Assembly: GCF_030812315.1 (NCBI RefSeq)
Contig: NZ_JAUSSM010000005.1
Coordinates: forward strand, 186,001 to 250,000
Direction of reading: 5' to 3'
Source: Arthrobacter oryzae
Lineage (GTDB): Bacteria > Actinomycetota > Actinomycetes > Actinomycetales > Micrococcaceae
Length of the DNA: 64,000 bases
Shown here: positions 1 through 9,189 of the stretch, one piece after another
Layout: each line of letters opens with the position of its first letter
Numbering within the stretch: the first letter of the stretch is position 1
Made by a program: the position numbers and the translations under genes
Notes under the pieces: model-generated
Database searches by the model: none
Seen by the model: only the letters and a program-made list of their open reading frames with translations
Told to the model about the DNA's origin: nothing

Positions 1-1013
1 GCACCGTGGGCGTCAAGCCCACCTACGGCAGCGTTTCCCGCTACGGCGCCATTGCGATGGCCTCCTCGCTGGACCAGATCGGTCCCGTCTCCCGCACGGT
101 GCTGGACTCGGCACTCCTGCACCAGGTCATCGGCGGCCACGACCCGTTCGATTCCACGTCCCTGCCCGATCCTCTGGAGGACCTCGTGGCGGCCGCACGC
201 CTGGGCAACGTGAACGGCATGAAGATCGGCATCATCAAGGAACTTCACGGTGAGGGCTACCAGGCCGGCGTCGAGAACCGCTTCAACGAATCGCTGGAGC
301 TGCTCAAGCAGGCCGGCGCGGAAATCGTTGAGGTGTCCTGCCCCAACTTCAAGTACGCGCTTGGCGCTTACTACCTGATCATGCCCTCGGAGGCTTCCTC
401 CAACCTGGCCAAGTTCGACGGCGTCCGGTACGGCCTGCGGGTCCTGCCCGAAGAGGGTCCGCTGACCATCGAACGCGTCATGGGCTCCACCCGCGCCGCA
501 GGCTTCGGCGACGAAGTGAAGCGCCGCATCATCCTGGGCACCTACGCGCTCAGCGCCGGCTACTACGACGCTTACTACGGCTCCGCCCAGAAGGTCCGTA
601 CGCTGATCCAGCGTGACTTCGAGGCCGCATTCGCCCAGGCCGACGTGCTCATTTCTCCGACGGCCCCCACCACGGCCTTCAAGCTGGGCGAGAAGCTGAA
701 CGACCCCCTGGCCATGTACCTGAACGACGTCGCCACCATTCCGGCCAACATGGCCGGAGTTCCGGGCCTGTCCCTGCCGGGCGGCCTGGCGGATGAGGAC
801 GGCCTGCCCGTCGGCATCCAGCTCCTGGCCCCGGCCCGCCAGGATGCGCGCCTGTACCGCGTGGGTGCCGTGCTTGAATCGCTGCTGGAAGCCCAGTGGG
901 GCGGCCCGCTGCTGGACCGTGCCCCTGAGCTGACGGACACCTCGCTGGAGGCCCCTTCCCTCACTGACGCTGCTTCGATTGAGGCTGTTCCGAGCCACGG
1001 AGGTTCACACTAA
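1..1013 (+). CDS. gatA: Glu-tRNA(Gln)/Asp-tRNA(Asn) amidotransferase subunit A, 3' part
   Basis: This is the C-terminal ~336 residues of the amidase subunit of GatCAB, which supplies ammonia to convert Glu-tRNA(Gln) and Asp-tRNA(Asn) to the amidated forms in the cytoplasm. The window edge cuts the gene; the first complete codon is at 3. The visible N-terminus reads [15 protein letters not shown], the end of the amidase signature, so the catalytic Ser-cis-Ser-Lys residues lie mostly outside the window. The conserved [20 protein letters not shown] block near the C-terminus is present. The stop TAA shares its last A with the gatB ATG (TAATG), which indicates translational coupling. The GTG at 6 is an internal valine, not a start. 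Confidence 0.97.
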   Translation, partial: TVGVKPTYGSVSRYGAIAMASSLDQIGPVSRTVLDSALLHQVIGGHDPFDSTSLPDPLEDLVAAARLGNVNGMKIGIIKELHGEGYQAGVENRFNESLELLKQAGAEIVEVSCPNFKYALGAYYLIMPSEASSNLAKFDGVRYGLRVLPEEGPLTIERVMGSTRAAGFGDEVKRRIILGTYALSAGYYDAYYGSAQKVRTLIQRDFEAAFAQADVLISPTAPTTAFKLGEKLNDPLAMYLNDVATIPANMAGVPGLSLPGGLADEDGLPVGIQLLAPARQDARLYRVGAVLESLLEAQWGGPLLDRAPELTDTSLEAPSLTDAASIEAVPSHGGSH

Positions 1014-2518
1014 TGACTGACGCAACCCTGAGCTTCGAAGAGGCCATGGAGAAGTACGATCCCGTGCTGGGGTTCGAGGTCCACGTGGAACTCAACACCA
1101 AGACCAAGATGTTCTCCTCCGCCCCGAACGTCTTCGGCGACGAGCCGAACACCAACGTCAACGAGGTGGACCTTGGCATGCCGGGTGTGCTGCCCGTGGT
1201 GAACAAGACCGCGATCGAATCCTCCATCAAGATCGGCCTCGCGCTGAACTGCAAGATCGCCGAGACCTGCCGTTTTGCCCGGAAGAACTACTTCTACCCG
1301 GACACCCCGAAGAACTTCCAGACCTCGCAGTATGACGAACCCATCGCGTACGACGGCTACCTGGACATCGAACTTTCGGACGGCACCATGTTCCGTGTTG
1401 AAATCGAGCGCGCCCACATGGAAGAGGACGCCGGCAAGCTGACACACATGGGTGGTGCCGCAGGCCGCATCCAGGGTGCCGACTACTCGCTGGTGGACTA
1501 CAACCGTTCCGGTGTTCCGCTGGTGGAAATCGTCACCAAGCCGATCCAGGGCGCCGGCAGCCGCGCACCGGAACTGGCCAAGGCCTACGTCGCCGCCGTG
1601 CGTGAAATCGTGAAGAACCTTGGCGTCTCGGACGCGAAGATGGAACGCGGCAACGTGCGCTGCGACGCCAACGTTTCGCTGCGCCCGCACGGCCGCGAAC
1701 GCTTCGGCATCCGCTCGGAAACGAAGAACGTCAACTCGCTGCGCGCCGTCGAACACGCCGTCCGCTACGAGATCCAGCGCCACGCCGCCGTCCTGGATTC
1801 CGGCGAGCCGGTCATCCAGGAAACCCGCCACTGGCACGAGGACACCCGCTCGACGACGTCGGGCCGGGCCAAGTCCGACGCCGATGACTACCGCTACTTC
1901 CCTGAGCCGGACCTGGTGCCGATCGTCGCTTCCCGCGAATGGGTGGAGGAACTGCGAGCCACCCTGCCCGAGCCGCCGGCCGAGCGCCGCAAGCGACTGC
2001 AGGCCGACTGGGGCTATTCGGACCTGGAATTCCGAGATGTGGTCAACGCCGGAGTCATGGATGAGATCGAGGAAACCATTGCCGCCGGCGCCACCGCAAC
2101 CGTGGCCCGCAAGTGGTGGATGGGCGAGATCGTCGGCCGCGCCAAGAACGCCGACGTCGACCCCGGCCAGCTGGGCGTCAAGCCGGAAACCATCGTTGAA
2201 CTGAACAAGATGGTGGAAGGCGGCAAGATCAACAACAAGATGGCCGCCGAAGTGCTGGACGGCGTCCTCGCCGGCGAAGGCACACCGGCCGAGATCGTGG
2301 AGAAGCGCGGCCTCGCCGTGGTCTCCGACGACGGCCCCCTGCTGGAAGCCATTGACGCTGCCCTAGCCGCCCAGCCCGACGTCGCGGACAAGATCCGCGG
2401 CGGCAAGGTGCAGGCCATCGGCGCGATCGTGGGCGGTGTCATGAAAGCCACCCGCGGGCAGGCCGACGCCGGCCGCGTGCGCGAGCTGATCCTGCAGAAA
2501 CTCGGCGTCGAAGGCTGA
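1013..2518 (+). CDS. gatB: Glu-tRNA(Gln)/Asp-tRNA(Asn) amidotransferase subunit B
   Basis: 501 residues, the normal GatB length. It is the tRNA-binding kinase subunit that activates the Glu/Asp carboxylate with ATP before amidation by GatA. The N-terminal cradle motifs GFEVHVELNTKTKMFS (about residue 19) and RKNYFYPDTPKNFQTSQ are present. The C-terminal YqeY-like tail (VEGGKINNKMAAEVLDG) is complete. The start ATG at 1013 overlaps the gatA stop by one base. Downstream is a long perfect inverted repeat (2529-2602) that probably ends transcription of gatAB. Confidence 0.98.
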   Translation: MTDATLSFEEAMEKYDPVLGFEVHVELNTKTKMFSSAPNVFGDEPNTNVNEVDLGMPGVLPVVNKTAIESSIKIGLALNCKIAETCRFARKNYFYPDTPKNFQTSQYDEPIAYDGYLDIELSDGTMFRVEIERAHMEEDAGKLTHMGGAAGRIQGADYSLVDYNRSGVPLVEIVTKPIQGAGSRAPELAKAYVAAVREIVKNLGVSDAKMERGNVRCDANVSLRPHGRERFGIRSETKNVNSLRAVEHAVRYEIQRHAAVLDSGEPVIQETRHWHEDTRSTTSGRAKSDADDYRYFPEPDLVPIVASREWVEELRATLPEPPAERRKRLQADWGYSDLEFRDVVNAGVMDEIEETIAAGATATVARKWWMGEIVGRAKNADVDPGQLGVKPETIVELNKMVEGGKINNKMAAEVLDGVLAGEGTPAEIVEKRGLAVVSDDGPLLEAIDAALAAQPDVADKIRGGKVQAIGAIVGGVMKATRGQADAGRVRELILQKLGVEG

Positions 2519-2528
2519 GCCACCTGTT

Positions 2529-2602
2529 TTAACCCAACTGGGTCGCAGTTAATGTTGTTTAGAACGTTCATAACGACATTAACTGCGACCCAGTTGGGTT
2601 AA
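2529..2602. repeat. 27-bp perfect inverted repeat, likely bidirectional terminator
   Basis: The left arm 2529-2555 and right arm 2576-2602 are perfect reverse complements. After one mismatch the pairing resumes for three more bases. The 20-base centre is AT-rich. It sits between the convergent gatB and LysR genes, and the LysR stop codon (2599-2601) is inside the right arm. There is no long T-run, so a terminator role is inferred from position and stem length. It could also be a dispersed repeat element. Confidence 0.8.
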
Positions 2603-3507
2603 GGGGAAACGAGTCCGGCCATGATGTCCTCCAGGGCCTCGCAGACCATCATCACCGAGGTCCGCTTGAGGTTTTCGGGGCGGGCCAGGATGTCGATGCG
2701 ACGGCGGGTGCTGATGCCCTGCAGCGGCCGCAGCACAATCTCCGGGTTCAGCACCGGCCGCGCGGTATGCCGCGGCAGCAGCCCGATCACGCTGCCGGTT
2801 GCCACCAGCCCCGCAACCGTGGAGTAGTCGTTGATCCGGTGGACGATGTTCAGTTCCCTGCTGGACACGGCCGCGACGGCGGACAGCACGTCCGCGGGGG
2901 AGTAGCCGGTGTGGCTGGTCACCCACGGTTCGCCGACGACGTCGTGCGCCGTCAGGGTTTCCTTGCCCGCCAGCCGGTGCCCGGCGGACAACGCCACGTC
3001 CAGCGGCTCGTGCGCCAGCGGGATGACGGCCACCCGTTCTTCCGGCCACCGCGGGCTGTGGTCCATGCGGTGGGCCAGCACCAGGTCGTACCGCGCGGTC
3101 AGCGCCGGGAAGTCCTGCTGGGCCACGTCCTCGTCCGAGAGCAGGACCCGGGGCTTGTTGGGCGAGTCCAGCAGCCGCGCCAGCGGCGCGAACAGCGCCT
3201 GCCCGGCGCTGTGGAAGCCGCTCACTGTCACGGGGGCCACCGTGGAGCCGTGGTACGCACCAATCGCCATCCGGGCATCCGCCATGGCGCTGACGACGGC
3301 GGCACCGGCGTCGGCCAGCGCCTGGCCGGCCTCGGTCAGCACCAGGTTCCGGCCCTCCTTGCGCGTCAGTGGCACCTCGACGCTGCGCTGCAGCGCCGCA
3401 AGCTGCTGGGACACGGCGGAGGGGGTAACCAGGAGCGTTTCCGCGACGGCTTTGACGCTGCCCAGGGCGCCGAGTTCCCGAAGCATTTCCAGCTGATGGA
3501 TTTCCAT
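2599..3507 (-). CDS. LysR-family transcriptional regulator
   Basis: 302 residues, a typical LTTR length. The N-terminal winged helix-turn-helix (residues ~3-62) shows AVAETLLVTPSAVSQQLAALQ, followed by the periplasmic-binding-like effector domain. It is divergent from tdh-kbl across 157 bp that contain a 14-bp palindrome (3524-3537) with LysR T-N11-A geometry, so it is probably the regulator of threonine/glycine catabolism and of itself. The effector is not visible; threonine, glycine or aminoketobutyrate are guesses. The start ATG is at 3507. Confidence 0.9.
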   Translation of the reverse strand: MEIHQLEMLRELGALGSVKAVAETLLVTPSAVSQQLAALQRSVEVPLTRKEGRNLVLTEAGQALADAGAAVVSAMADARMAIGAYHGSTVAPVTVSGFHSAGQALFAPLARLLDSPNKPRVLLSDEDVAQQDFPALTARYDLVLAHRMDHSPRWPEERVAVIPLAHEPLDVALSAGHRLAGKETLTAHDVVGEPWVTSHTGYSPADVLSAVAAVSSRELNIVHRINDYSTVAGLVATGSVIGLLPRHTARPVLNPEIVLRPLQGISTRRRIDILARPENLKRTSVMMVCEALEDIMAGLVSP

Positions 3508-3523
3508 CCACCGATTCTATTGC

Positions 3524-3537
3524 TTAGAAATTTCTAA
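3524..3537. promoter_or_regulatory. Palindromic LysR-type operator between LysR gene and tdh
   Basis: TTAGAAATTTCTAA is a perfect 14-base palindrome 17 bases upstream of the LysR start and about 130 bases upstream of tdh. It matches the T-N11-A shape of LysR boxes. Its role is inferred from position in the divergent intergenic region. Confidence 0.6.
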
Positions 3538-3664
3538 ATCGTCGATTGAGAAGAATTCGGTTGTGCTAATGCTTTTTTGTGGCTGTAATGAAAGGAGTCA
3601 GCCCCGCCACACGATGGCGGGACACGCATGACCCAGCACCGCAACACCGAGAGTAAGGAAGCCA

Positions 3665-4711
3665 ATGAAGGCTCTGTACAAGGCCGGCGCACACGCCGGA
3701 TTTGAGCTGGTGGACCGTCCCGAGCCGGAAACCGGCCCCGGCGACGTGAAGATCCGCGTGATGACCACCGGAATCTGCGGCACCGACCTCCATATCCAGT
3801 CCTGGGACGCGTGGGCCCAGGGCATCATCCAGGCACCTCTGATTGCAGGCCACGAATTCTACGGTGAAGTGGTGGAAACCGGCGAGGACGTCATGGACGT
3901 CAAAGTGGGTGACCGCGTCTCCGGCGAAGGGCACATCGTCTGCGGCATCTGCCGCAACTGCCGCGCCGGACGCAAGCAGATGTGCATCCATACCGTCAGT
4001 GTCGGCGTCCAGCGCGACGGCGCGTTCGCCGAGTACGTGGTCATTCCCGAGACCAACGTCTGGGTGCACCAGGATCCGTCAGTCACTCCCGAACTCGGTG
4101 CGATCTTCGATCCGTTCGGCAACGCCGTCCACACCGCGCTGAGCTTCCCCCTGGTGGGCGAGGACGTGCTGATCACCGGAGCCGGTCCCATCGGACTCAT
4201 GGCAATTGCCGTGGCCCGCCACGCCGGCGCCCGGAAGATCGCCATCACGGACGTCTCGGCGCCCCGGCTGGCCCTGGCCCGCCAACTCGGCGTGGACCTC
4301 GCCATCGACGTGTCGAAAATGCGCGTCCGGGATGCCCAGCGCGAACTGGGCATGCGCGAAGGGTTCGACATCGGCATGGAAATGTCCGGCCACCCCACCG
4401 CCCTGCCGGAAATGATCGACAACATGAACCACGGCGGCCGGATCGCGATGCTTGGCCTGCCGAGCCAGTCCATCGACATCGACTGGGGCAAGGTGGTCAC
4501 GCATATGCTGACCATGAAGGGCATCTACGGCCGCGAAATGTTCGAGACCTGGTACGCGATGAGCGCCATGCTGTCCTCCAATCCCGTGCTGCACGCCAAC
4601 ATCTCGGCGGTGGTTACGGACACACTGCCCGCCACGGACTGGGAAAAGGGCTTCGAAGTTGCCCGCGCCGGCGTGGGCGGCAAGGTTGTCCTCGACTGGA
4701 CCGTCTTCTAG
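3665..4711 (+). CDS. tdh: L-threonine 3-dehydrogenase (zinc, medium-chain)
   Basis: 348 residues. It oxidises L-threonine to 2-amino-3-ketobutyrate with NAD+. The catalytic zinc region [17 protein letters not shown] and [15 protein letters not shown] are near residues 37-75. The structural zinc cysteines follow as [15 protein letters not shown]. The Rossmann loop [18 protein letters not shown] is near residue 165. An AAGGAA ribosome site precedes the ATG. kbl follows after 105 bp, giving the standard tdh-kbl pathway from threonine to glycine plus acetyl-CoA. Confidence 0.96.
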   Translation: MKALYKAGAHAGFELVDRPEPETGPGDVKIRVMTTGICGTDLHIQSWDAWAQGIIQAPLIAGHEFYGEVVETGEDVMDVKVGDRVSGEGHIVCGICRNCRAGRKQMCIHTVSVGVQRDGAFAEYVVIPETNVWVHQDPSVTPELGAIFDPFGNAVHTALSFPLVGEDVLITGAGPIGLMAIAVARHAGARKIAITDVSAPRLALARQLGVDLAIDVSKMRVRDAQRELGMREGFDIGMEMSGHPTALPEMIDNMNHGGRIAMLGLPSQSIDIDWGKVVTHMLTMKGIYGREMFETWYAMSAMLSSNPVLHANISAVVTDTLPATDWEKGFEVARAGVGGKVVLDWTVF

Positions 4712-4720
4712 CACGCGCCC

Positions 4721-4764
4721 CGCGGCGGGGGTTCCGCCCGCGGCGGGGGTTCCGCCCGCGGCGG
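4721..4764. repeat. 18-bp tandem repeat between tdh and kbl
   Basis: The unit CGCGGCGGGGGTTCCGCC occurs at 4721-4738 and 4739-4756, followed by a partial third copy (CGCGGCGG). It is GC-rich and could fold, since GGCGG can pair with CCGCC. It lies in the tdh-kbl spacer; no function is evident. Confidence 0.75.
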
Positions 4765-4816
4765 CTGCGCCGCCACCACCACCCACACCCTTCCACTTCC
4801 GCTGAGGAGCGCACCA

Positions 4817-6025
4817 ATGTATTCAGCCATCAAGGACCAGCTGCAGAACGAGCTGGATGAGATCCGCACCGCGGGCCTGTTCAAGACCGAACGCCACATC
4901 GACTCGCCCCAGGCCAGCCACATCACCGCCGGCCAGATCGGCGAGGCGGGGGCCACCGTGCTGAACTTCTGCGCCAACAACTACCTGGGCCTGGCGGATC
5001 ACCCGGACATCATTGCCGCCGCTAAGGAAGCCATGGATGAGCGCGGCTTCGGCATGGCCAGCGTCCGCTTCATCTGCGGCACGCAGGACCTGCACCTGGC
5101 ACTGGAGGCGCGTGTCTCCAAGTTCCTGGGCACGGAGGACACCATCCTGTTCTCCAGCTGCTTCGATGCCAACGGCGGCGTGTTCGAATCCCTCTTCGGT
5201 CCCGGGGACGCCATCATCTCCGACGCCCTGAACCATGCGTCGATCATCGACGGCATCCGGCTCTGCAAGGCCCAGCGGTTCCGCTACGCCAACCGCGACA
5301 TGGCGGACCTTGAAGCGAAACTGATCGAGGCCACCACACAGGAGAAGCCGGCCCGCCGGAAGATCATCGTGACGGACGGTGTCTTCTCCATGGACGGCTA
5401 CCTGGCTCCGCTGGAAGCGATCTGCAACCTGGCCGAGAAGTACGATGCCCTGGTGATGGTGGACGACTCACACGCCGTGGGCTTCATGGGAGCCACCGGC
5501 GCGGGCACCCCCGAGCACGCCGGAGTGGGCCAGCGGGTGGACATCTACACCGGCACGTTCGGCAAGGCGCTCGGCGGCGCCTCCGGCGGCTACGTCTCCG
5601 GCCGCGCCGAAGTGGTGGCCATGCTCCGCCAGAAGGCACGTCCCTACCTGTTCTCCAACTCGCTGGCACCGGCCATCGTGGCGGCAACGCTGAAGGCCCT
5701 GGACCTCGTGGAGAACTCCGCCGAGCTGCGTTCCAAACTCTTCGCCAACGCCGAGCTGTTCCGGAGCCGCATGGCGGCGGAGGGCTTTGACCTTCTCGAC
5801 GGCGAGCACGCCATTGTGCCGGTGATGTTCGGCGACGCCGTGATGGCCGCCAAGGTGGCCGACCGGATGCTCCACCACGGCGTGTTCGTGACCGCGTTCA
5901 GCTACCCGGTGGTGCCCAAGGGTGCCGCCAGGATCCGCGTCCAGCTTTCCGCGGCGCACAGCGCGGACGACGTCGAAGCGTGCGTTCAGGCGTTCGTCGC
6001 CAGCCGCAACGCGGTGGGGTCCTAA
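4817..6025 (+). CDS. kbl: Glycine C-acetyltransferase (2-amino-3-ketobutyrate CoA ligase)
   Basis: 402 residues, an alpha-oxoamine synthase of fold-type I. It cleaves 2-amino-3-ketobutyrate with CoA to glycine and acetyl-CoA, using [17 protein letters not shown] is near residue 54. [11 protein letters not shown] carries the PLP-contacting Asp and His, and the Schiff-base lysine is in [20 protein letters not shown] ribosome site lies 8 bases before the ATG. It acts directly on the product of the upstream tdh. Confidence 0.97.
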   Translation: MYSAIKDQLQNELDEIRTAGLFKTERHIDSPQASHITAGQIGEAGATVLNFCANNYLGLADHPDIIAAAKEAMDERGFGMASVRFICGTQDLHLALEARVSKFLGTEDTILFSSCFDANGGVFESLFGPGDAIISDALNHASIIDGIRLCKAQRFRYANRDMADLEAKLIEATTQEKPARRKIIVTDGVFSMDGYLAPLEAICNLAEKYDALVMVDDSHAVGFMGATGAGTPEHAGVGQRVDIYTGTFGKALGGASGGYVSGRAEVVAMLRQKARPYLFSNSLAPAIVAATLKALDLVENSAELRSKLFANAELFRSRMAAEGFDLLDGEHAIVPVMFGDAVMAAKVADRMLHHGVFVTAFSYPVVPKGAARIRVQLSAAHSADDVEACVQAFVASRNAVGS

Positions 6026-6065
6026 GGTACTGACGTGACGTCCTGACGGGTGCAAGGATGGAGGC

Positions 6066-7193
6066 ATGTCAGCAAATTACGATGTGGTGATTGTGGGCGG
6101 CGGCATTGCCGGGCTGTCCCTCGCCTCCGCCCTCGCCGGTAAATGCAGTGTGGCGCTTGTCGAGGCCGAGCAGTCCCTCGCCTACCACACCTCCGCCCGG
6201 TCGGCCCGGCAACTGATCCCCAGCTACGGCCCCGTGGTGGTGCAGGAGCTGACCCTCCGCACGCTCGGGCTGATCGCAGCACGGGACGCGGAGCTGCCGG
6301 AGCCTGTGCTGTCGCCGCGCAGCTTCATGCTGATCGGGGATGAGGACACCGTCCGGGAGGAAGCCAGCGGGCACATGCACCGGATCTCCCATGCCGAGGC
6401 CCTGGAGCTGTGCCCGGTGCTGGACCCCGGGTTCTTCACCGCCGCCGGCCTGGACACCGGTTCGTTCGCCTGCAACGCCCCCGTGCTGCTGGAGGACCAC
6501 CGGCAGCGCGCCGAGGCGGACGGGGTGGACATCATCACCGGGGCCAAGGTCCATTCCGCCCAGCGTCTCGGATCCGGCTGGGAGCTCGGGGCCGGCCAGG
6601 AGGCGTTCCAGGCAGGCGTCGTGGTCAACGCGGCCGGCGCCTGGGCCGATGAACTTGCCGTGATCAGCGGCGTGGAGAAGCTCGGCCTGCAGCCGTACCG
6701 CCGCACGGCGGCGATTGTCGACGTCGAACGTTCCCTTCCTGAGTCATGCCCCATGGTGGCGGCCGCCGACGAGTCGTTCTATTTCCGCAAGGAAGGAAAC
6801 GACGTGCTGATTTCGCCGTCGGAATCGGTGCCGAGCGGCCCGGAGGACGCGAAACCCTATCCCGGCGACGTTGAGGCCCTGGTGGCGCGGCTCAACGCGG
6901 TGACCACCATGGGCATCCGGAGCGTCAAGTCTGCGTGGACCGGCCTCCGCACGGAAGCCGCCGACGGCGTTCCGGTAGTGGGGTACGACGCCGAAGCCAC
7001 CGGATTCTTCTGGCTCGCCGGGCAGGGCGGTTACGGTTTCCAGACCTCGTCCGGCATTGCGGAACTGGCTGCGGAACTGATCCTGGCCGGCCCGTCCGTG
7101 GGGCAGCGTGCCTGGGACGAGGAAACCGGGCTAAGTCCGGCATCCCGGACAGCGGCGGCCCTTGCCGCGACCCGCTGGTCCATCCGGCACTGA
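6066..7193 (+). CDS. FAD-dependent oxidoreductase, DAO (D-amino acid/glycine oxidase-like) family
   Basis: 375 residues. The N-terminal FAD Rossmann motif is VIVGGGIAGLSLASALAG, with the ribose-binding glutamate in ALVEAEQ. The C-terminal GQGGYGFQTSSGIAELAAELI is the FAD-contacting end typical of the DAO superfamily. It lies 40 bp after kbl on the same strand and 11 bp before hutI, so it is probably cotranscribed with amino-acid catabolic genes. The substrate cannot be read from sequence; an amino acid or N-methyl amino acid is plausible. It is not a clear match to thiO, solA or dadA. Confidence 0.88.
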   Translation: MSANYDVVIVGGGIAGLSLASALAGKCSVALVEAEQSLAYHTSARSARQLIPSYGPVVVQELTLRTLGLIAARDAELPEPVLSPRSFMLIGDEDTVREEASGHMHRISHAEALELCPVLDPGFFTAAGLDTGSFACNAPVLLEDHRQRAEADGVDIITGAKVHSAQRLGSGWELGAGQEAFQAGVVVNAAGAWADELAVISGVEKLGLQPYRRTAAIVDVERSLPESCPMVAAADESFYFRKEGNDVLISPSESVPSGPEDAKPYPGDVEALVARLNAVTTMGIRSVKSAWTGLRTEAADGVPVVGYDAEATGFFWLAGQGGYGFQTSSGIAELAAELILAGPSVGQRAWDEETGLSPASRTAAALAATRWSIRH

Positions 7194-7204
7194 AGAATGG
7201 ACTC

Positions 7205-8407
7205 ATGAGCACCCTCATCACCAACATTGCCGAGCTGATGACCCAGGACGCGGAGCACCGCGTCCTCAACGATGCCGCCGTGGTGATCGAAGGCGAACGC
7301 ATCTCCTGGATCGGGCCTGCCGCCGACGCGCCGGCAGCCGACGACGCCGTGGACGCCGGCGGCCGGGCGCTGCTCCCGGGCTGGGTGGATTCGCACACGC
7401 ACCTGATCTTCGCCGGCGACAGGACCGCGGAGTTCGAGGCCCGGATGGCGGGGGAGAGCTACAGCGCCGGAGGCATTGCCGTGACCACGGGAGCCACCCG
7501 AAGCACCAGCGACTTCGACCTCACCCGGCTGGCCCTGGGCCGCGTGGCCGAGGCCGTCTCGCAGGGAACCACCTACCTGGAAACCAAGACCGGCTACGGC
7601 CTGGACCTGGAGAATGAAACGCGCAGCGCGCGCATCGCCTCCACGGTGGCTGACGAAGTGACCTACCTCGGCGCGCACCTGGTCCCCGCCGGCGCCGATG
7701 CCGACGAATACACGGACCTGGTCTGCGGACCCATGCTGGCGGCCGTCCGGCCCTATGTCGGCTGGGCGGATGTGTTCTGCGAGCAGGGCGCTTTCAACGA
7801 GGGACAGTCACGCCGAGTGCTGCAGGCCTGCAAGGAGGCCGGCCTGGGCCTGCGCGTCCACGGCAACCAGCTCGGTGAAGGCCCCGGCGTGCAGCTGGCC
7901 GTGGAGTTCGGTGCGGCAAGCGTGGACCATGTGAACTATCTGTCCGCCGCCGACATTGATGCACTGGCCTCCAGCTGGGCCGGGTGGCAGGCGTCCGGAC
8001 CGCGGGGAACCGTGGCCACGTGCCTGCCGGCCTGCGACCTCTCCACGCGCCAGCCGCTGGCTCCCGGCCGCGAACTGCTCGACGCCGGGGTGCCGATAGC
8101 CCTGGCCTCCAACTGCAACCCCGGCACCTCCTACACCAGCTCCATGGCCTTCTGCGTCACCACCGCCGTGCTGCAGATGCGGCTCAGCGTCCACGAAGCC
8201 GTCCGGGCCGCGACGTACGGCGGCGCGCTGGCGCTGCGGCGCGAAGTGGGGAACGACGTCGACGGCGAACGGGCCGTGGGTTCGGTCGCCGTCGGCCACC
8301 GCGCGGACCTGCACCTGCTCAACGCACCCTCCGCCACGCACCTCGCGTACCGGCCGGGCATCCCGCTGACCCACGCCGTCTGGCGGGCGGGAGTCCGCGC
8401 CCGTTGA
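7205..8407 (+). CDS. hutI: Imidazolonepropionase
   Basis: 400 residues from the ATG at 7205; the frame is open further upstream but runs into the oxidase gene. It is an amidohydrolase that opens imidazolone-5-propionate to N-formimino-glutamate in histidine degradation. The metal-binding HxH is in DSHTHLIFAGDR, with further histidines in LRVHGNQLGEGPG and ASVDHVNYLS. The site that is normally an Asp-containing motif before NPG reads ASNCNPGTSY, with asparagine in the expected aspartate place (see findings). No hutH, hutU or hutG is adjacent, which is unusual for a hut gene. Confidence 0.9.
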   Translation: MSTLITNIAELMTQDAEHRVLNDAAVVIEGERISWIGPAADAPAADDAVDAGGRALLPGWVDSHTHLIFAGDRTAEFEARMAGESYSAGGIAVTTGATRSTSDFDLTRLALGRVAEAVSQGTTYLETKTGYGLDLENETRSARIASTVADEVTYLGAHLVPAGADADEYTDLVCGPMLAAVRPYVGWADVFCEQGAFNEGQSRRVLQACKEAGLGLRVHGNQLGEGPGVQLAVEFGAASVDHVNYLSAADIDALASSWAGWQASGPRGTVATCLPACDLSTRQPLAPGRELLDAGVPIALASNCNPGTSYTSSMAFCVTTAVLQMRLSVHEAVRAATYGGALALRREVGNDVDGERAVGSVAVGHRADLHLLNAPSATHLAYRPGIPLTHAVWRAGVRAR

Positions 8408-8414
8408 CCGCGCG

Positions 8415-9095
8415 CTAGAAGATCACGGGCGGGGCGTTCAGGACCGTCTCGTCCACGCGGCGGTCCACCCACTGGCTGAACGGCTTGTCCAGCTCATACT
8501 TGCCCATGTCGGTACGCACCAGGGTCCGGACCTCGGCGTTGTCCGGGTTGTTGAGGGATTCGAAATACTCCACGGACCAGTGGAACCAGCGCATGCAGAA
8601 CAGCCGCATCGTGAGCCCGTGCGTCACGAACAGCGCGTTAGGGGCGTAAGTGGGTTTGGACCAGTGCCGGTGCAGGGTCTCCATGAAGGAGGAGATCCGG
8701 TCGTAGACGTCCGAGCCGGACTCACCCTCGCGGAACCGGTAAAAGAAATGGCCGTAGGCGTTCCGGAGTTCCTTCTGGTCCTCGATCTCCCCGGCGATCT
8801 GGAAGTTCGCCCAGTCCTGTTCGCGGAGCCGGGGCTCTTCGATCACCCGCTCCACGAGGGATCCCAGGTTCAGCGCTTCGAGGGTCTGGTACGCGCGAAG
8901 GTAGGGCGAGACGTAAACGCACACCTGCCGCCCGTCCAGTTCCCGCCGGATTTGCTCACCGGCGGCCTTCGCCTGTTCCACGCCGAGCTCCGTCAGCGGT
9001 ATCCGGTAATCGGGCACCCGGTTATAGATGGAAGTATCGGCATTGGCGGCGGACTGGCCATGCCGGATCATGATGATTTTTCCGGGCGCGCTCAT
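8415..9095 (-). CDS. Histidine phosphatase family (phosphoglycerate mutase-like) protein
   Basis: 226 residues from the ATG at 9095. The catalytic histidine motif IIMIRHGQSAANADTS is at residues 6-21. A second conserved His is in LFVTHGLTMRLF, and the acid/arginine region is VYVSPYLRAYQTLEAL. It converges with hutI, with only 7 bp between stop codons. The family covers phosphatases and mutases, and the substrate is not predictable. The frame is open upstream to 9389, but that part has no family similarity. Confidence 0.9.
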   Translation of the reverse strand: MSAPGKIIMIRHGQSAANADTSIYNRVPDYRIPLTELGVEQAKAAGEQIRRELDGRQVCVYVSPYLRAYQTLEALNLGSLVERVIEEPRLREQDWANFQIAGEIEDQKELRNAYGHFFYRFREGESGSDVYDRISSFMETLHRHWSKPTYAPNALFVTHGLTMRLFCMRWFHWSVEYFESLNNPDNAEVRTLVRTDMGKYELDKPFSQWVDRRVDETVLNAPPVIF

Positions 9096-9189
9096 AAATT
9101 CCAAGCATAGGCCCGGGCGGGGGAGCCTCCTCGGAGGGTCGGCTCGCCGCGGACAGGAAAGAACCAGAAAGTGGAGGCAAGATAGGAAC

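Noticed and set aside
6935..7204. Upstream extension of hutI
   Set aside because: It overlaps the FAD oxidase gene, and the family start fits ATG 7205.
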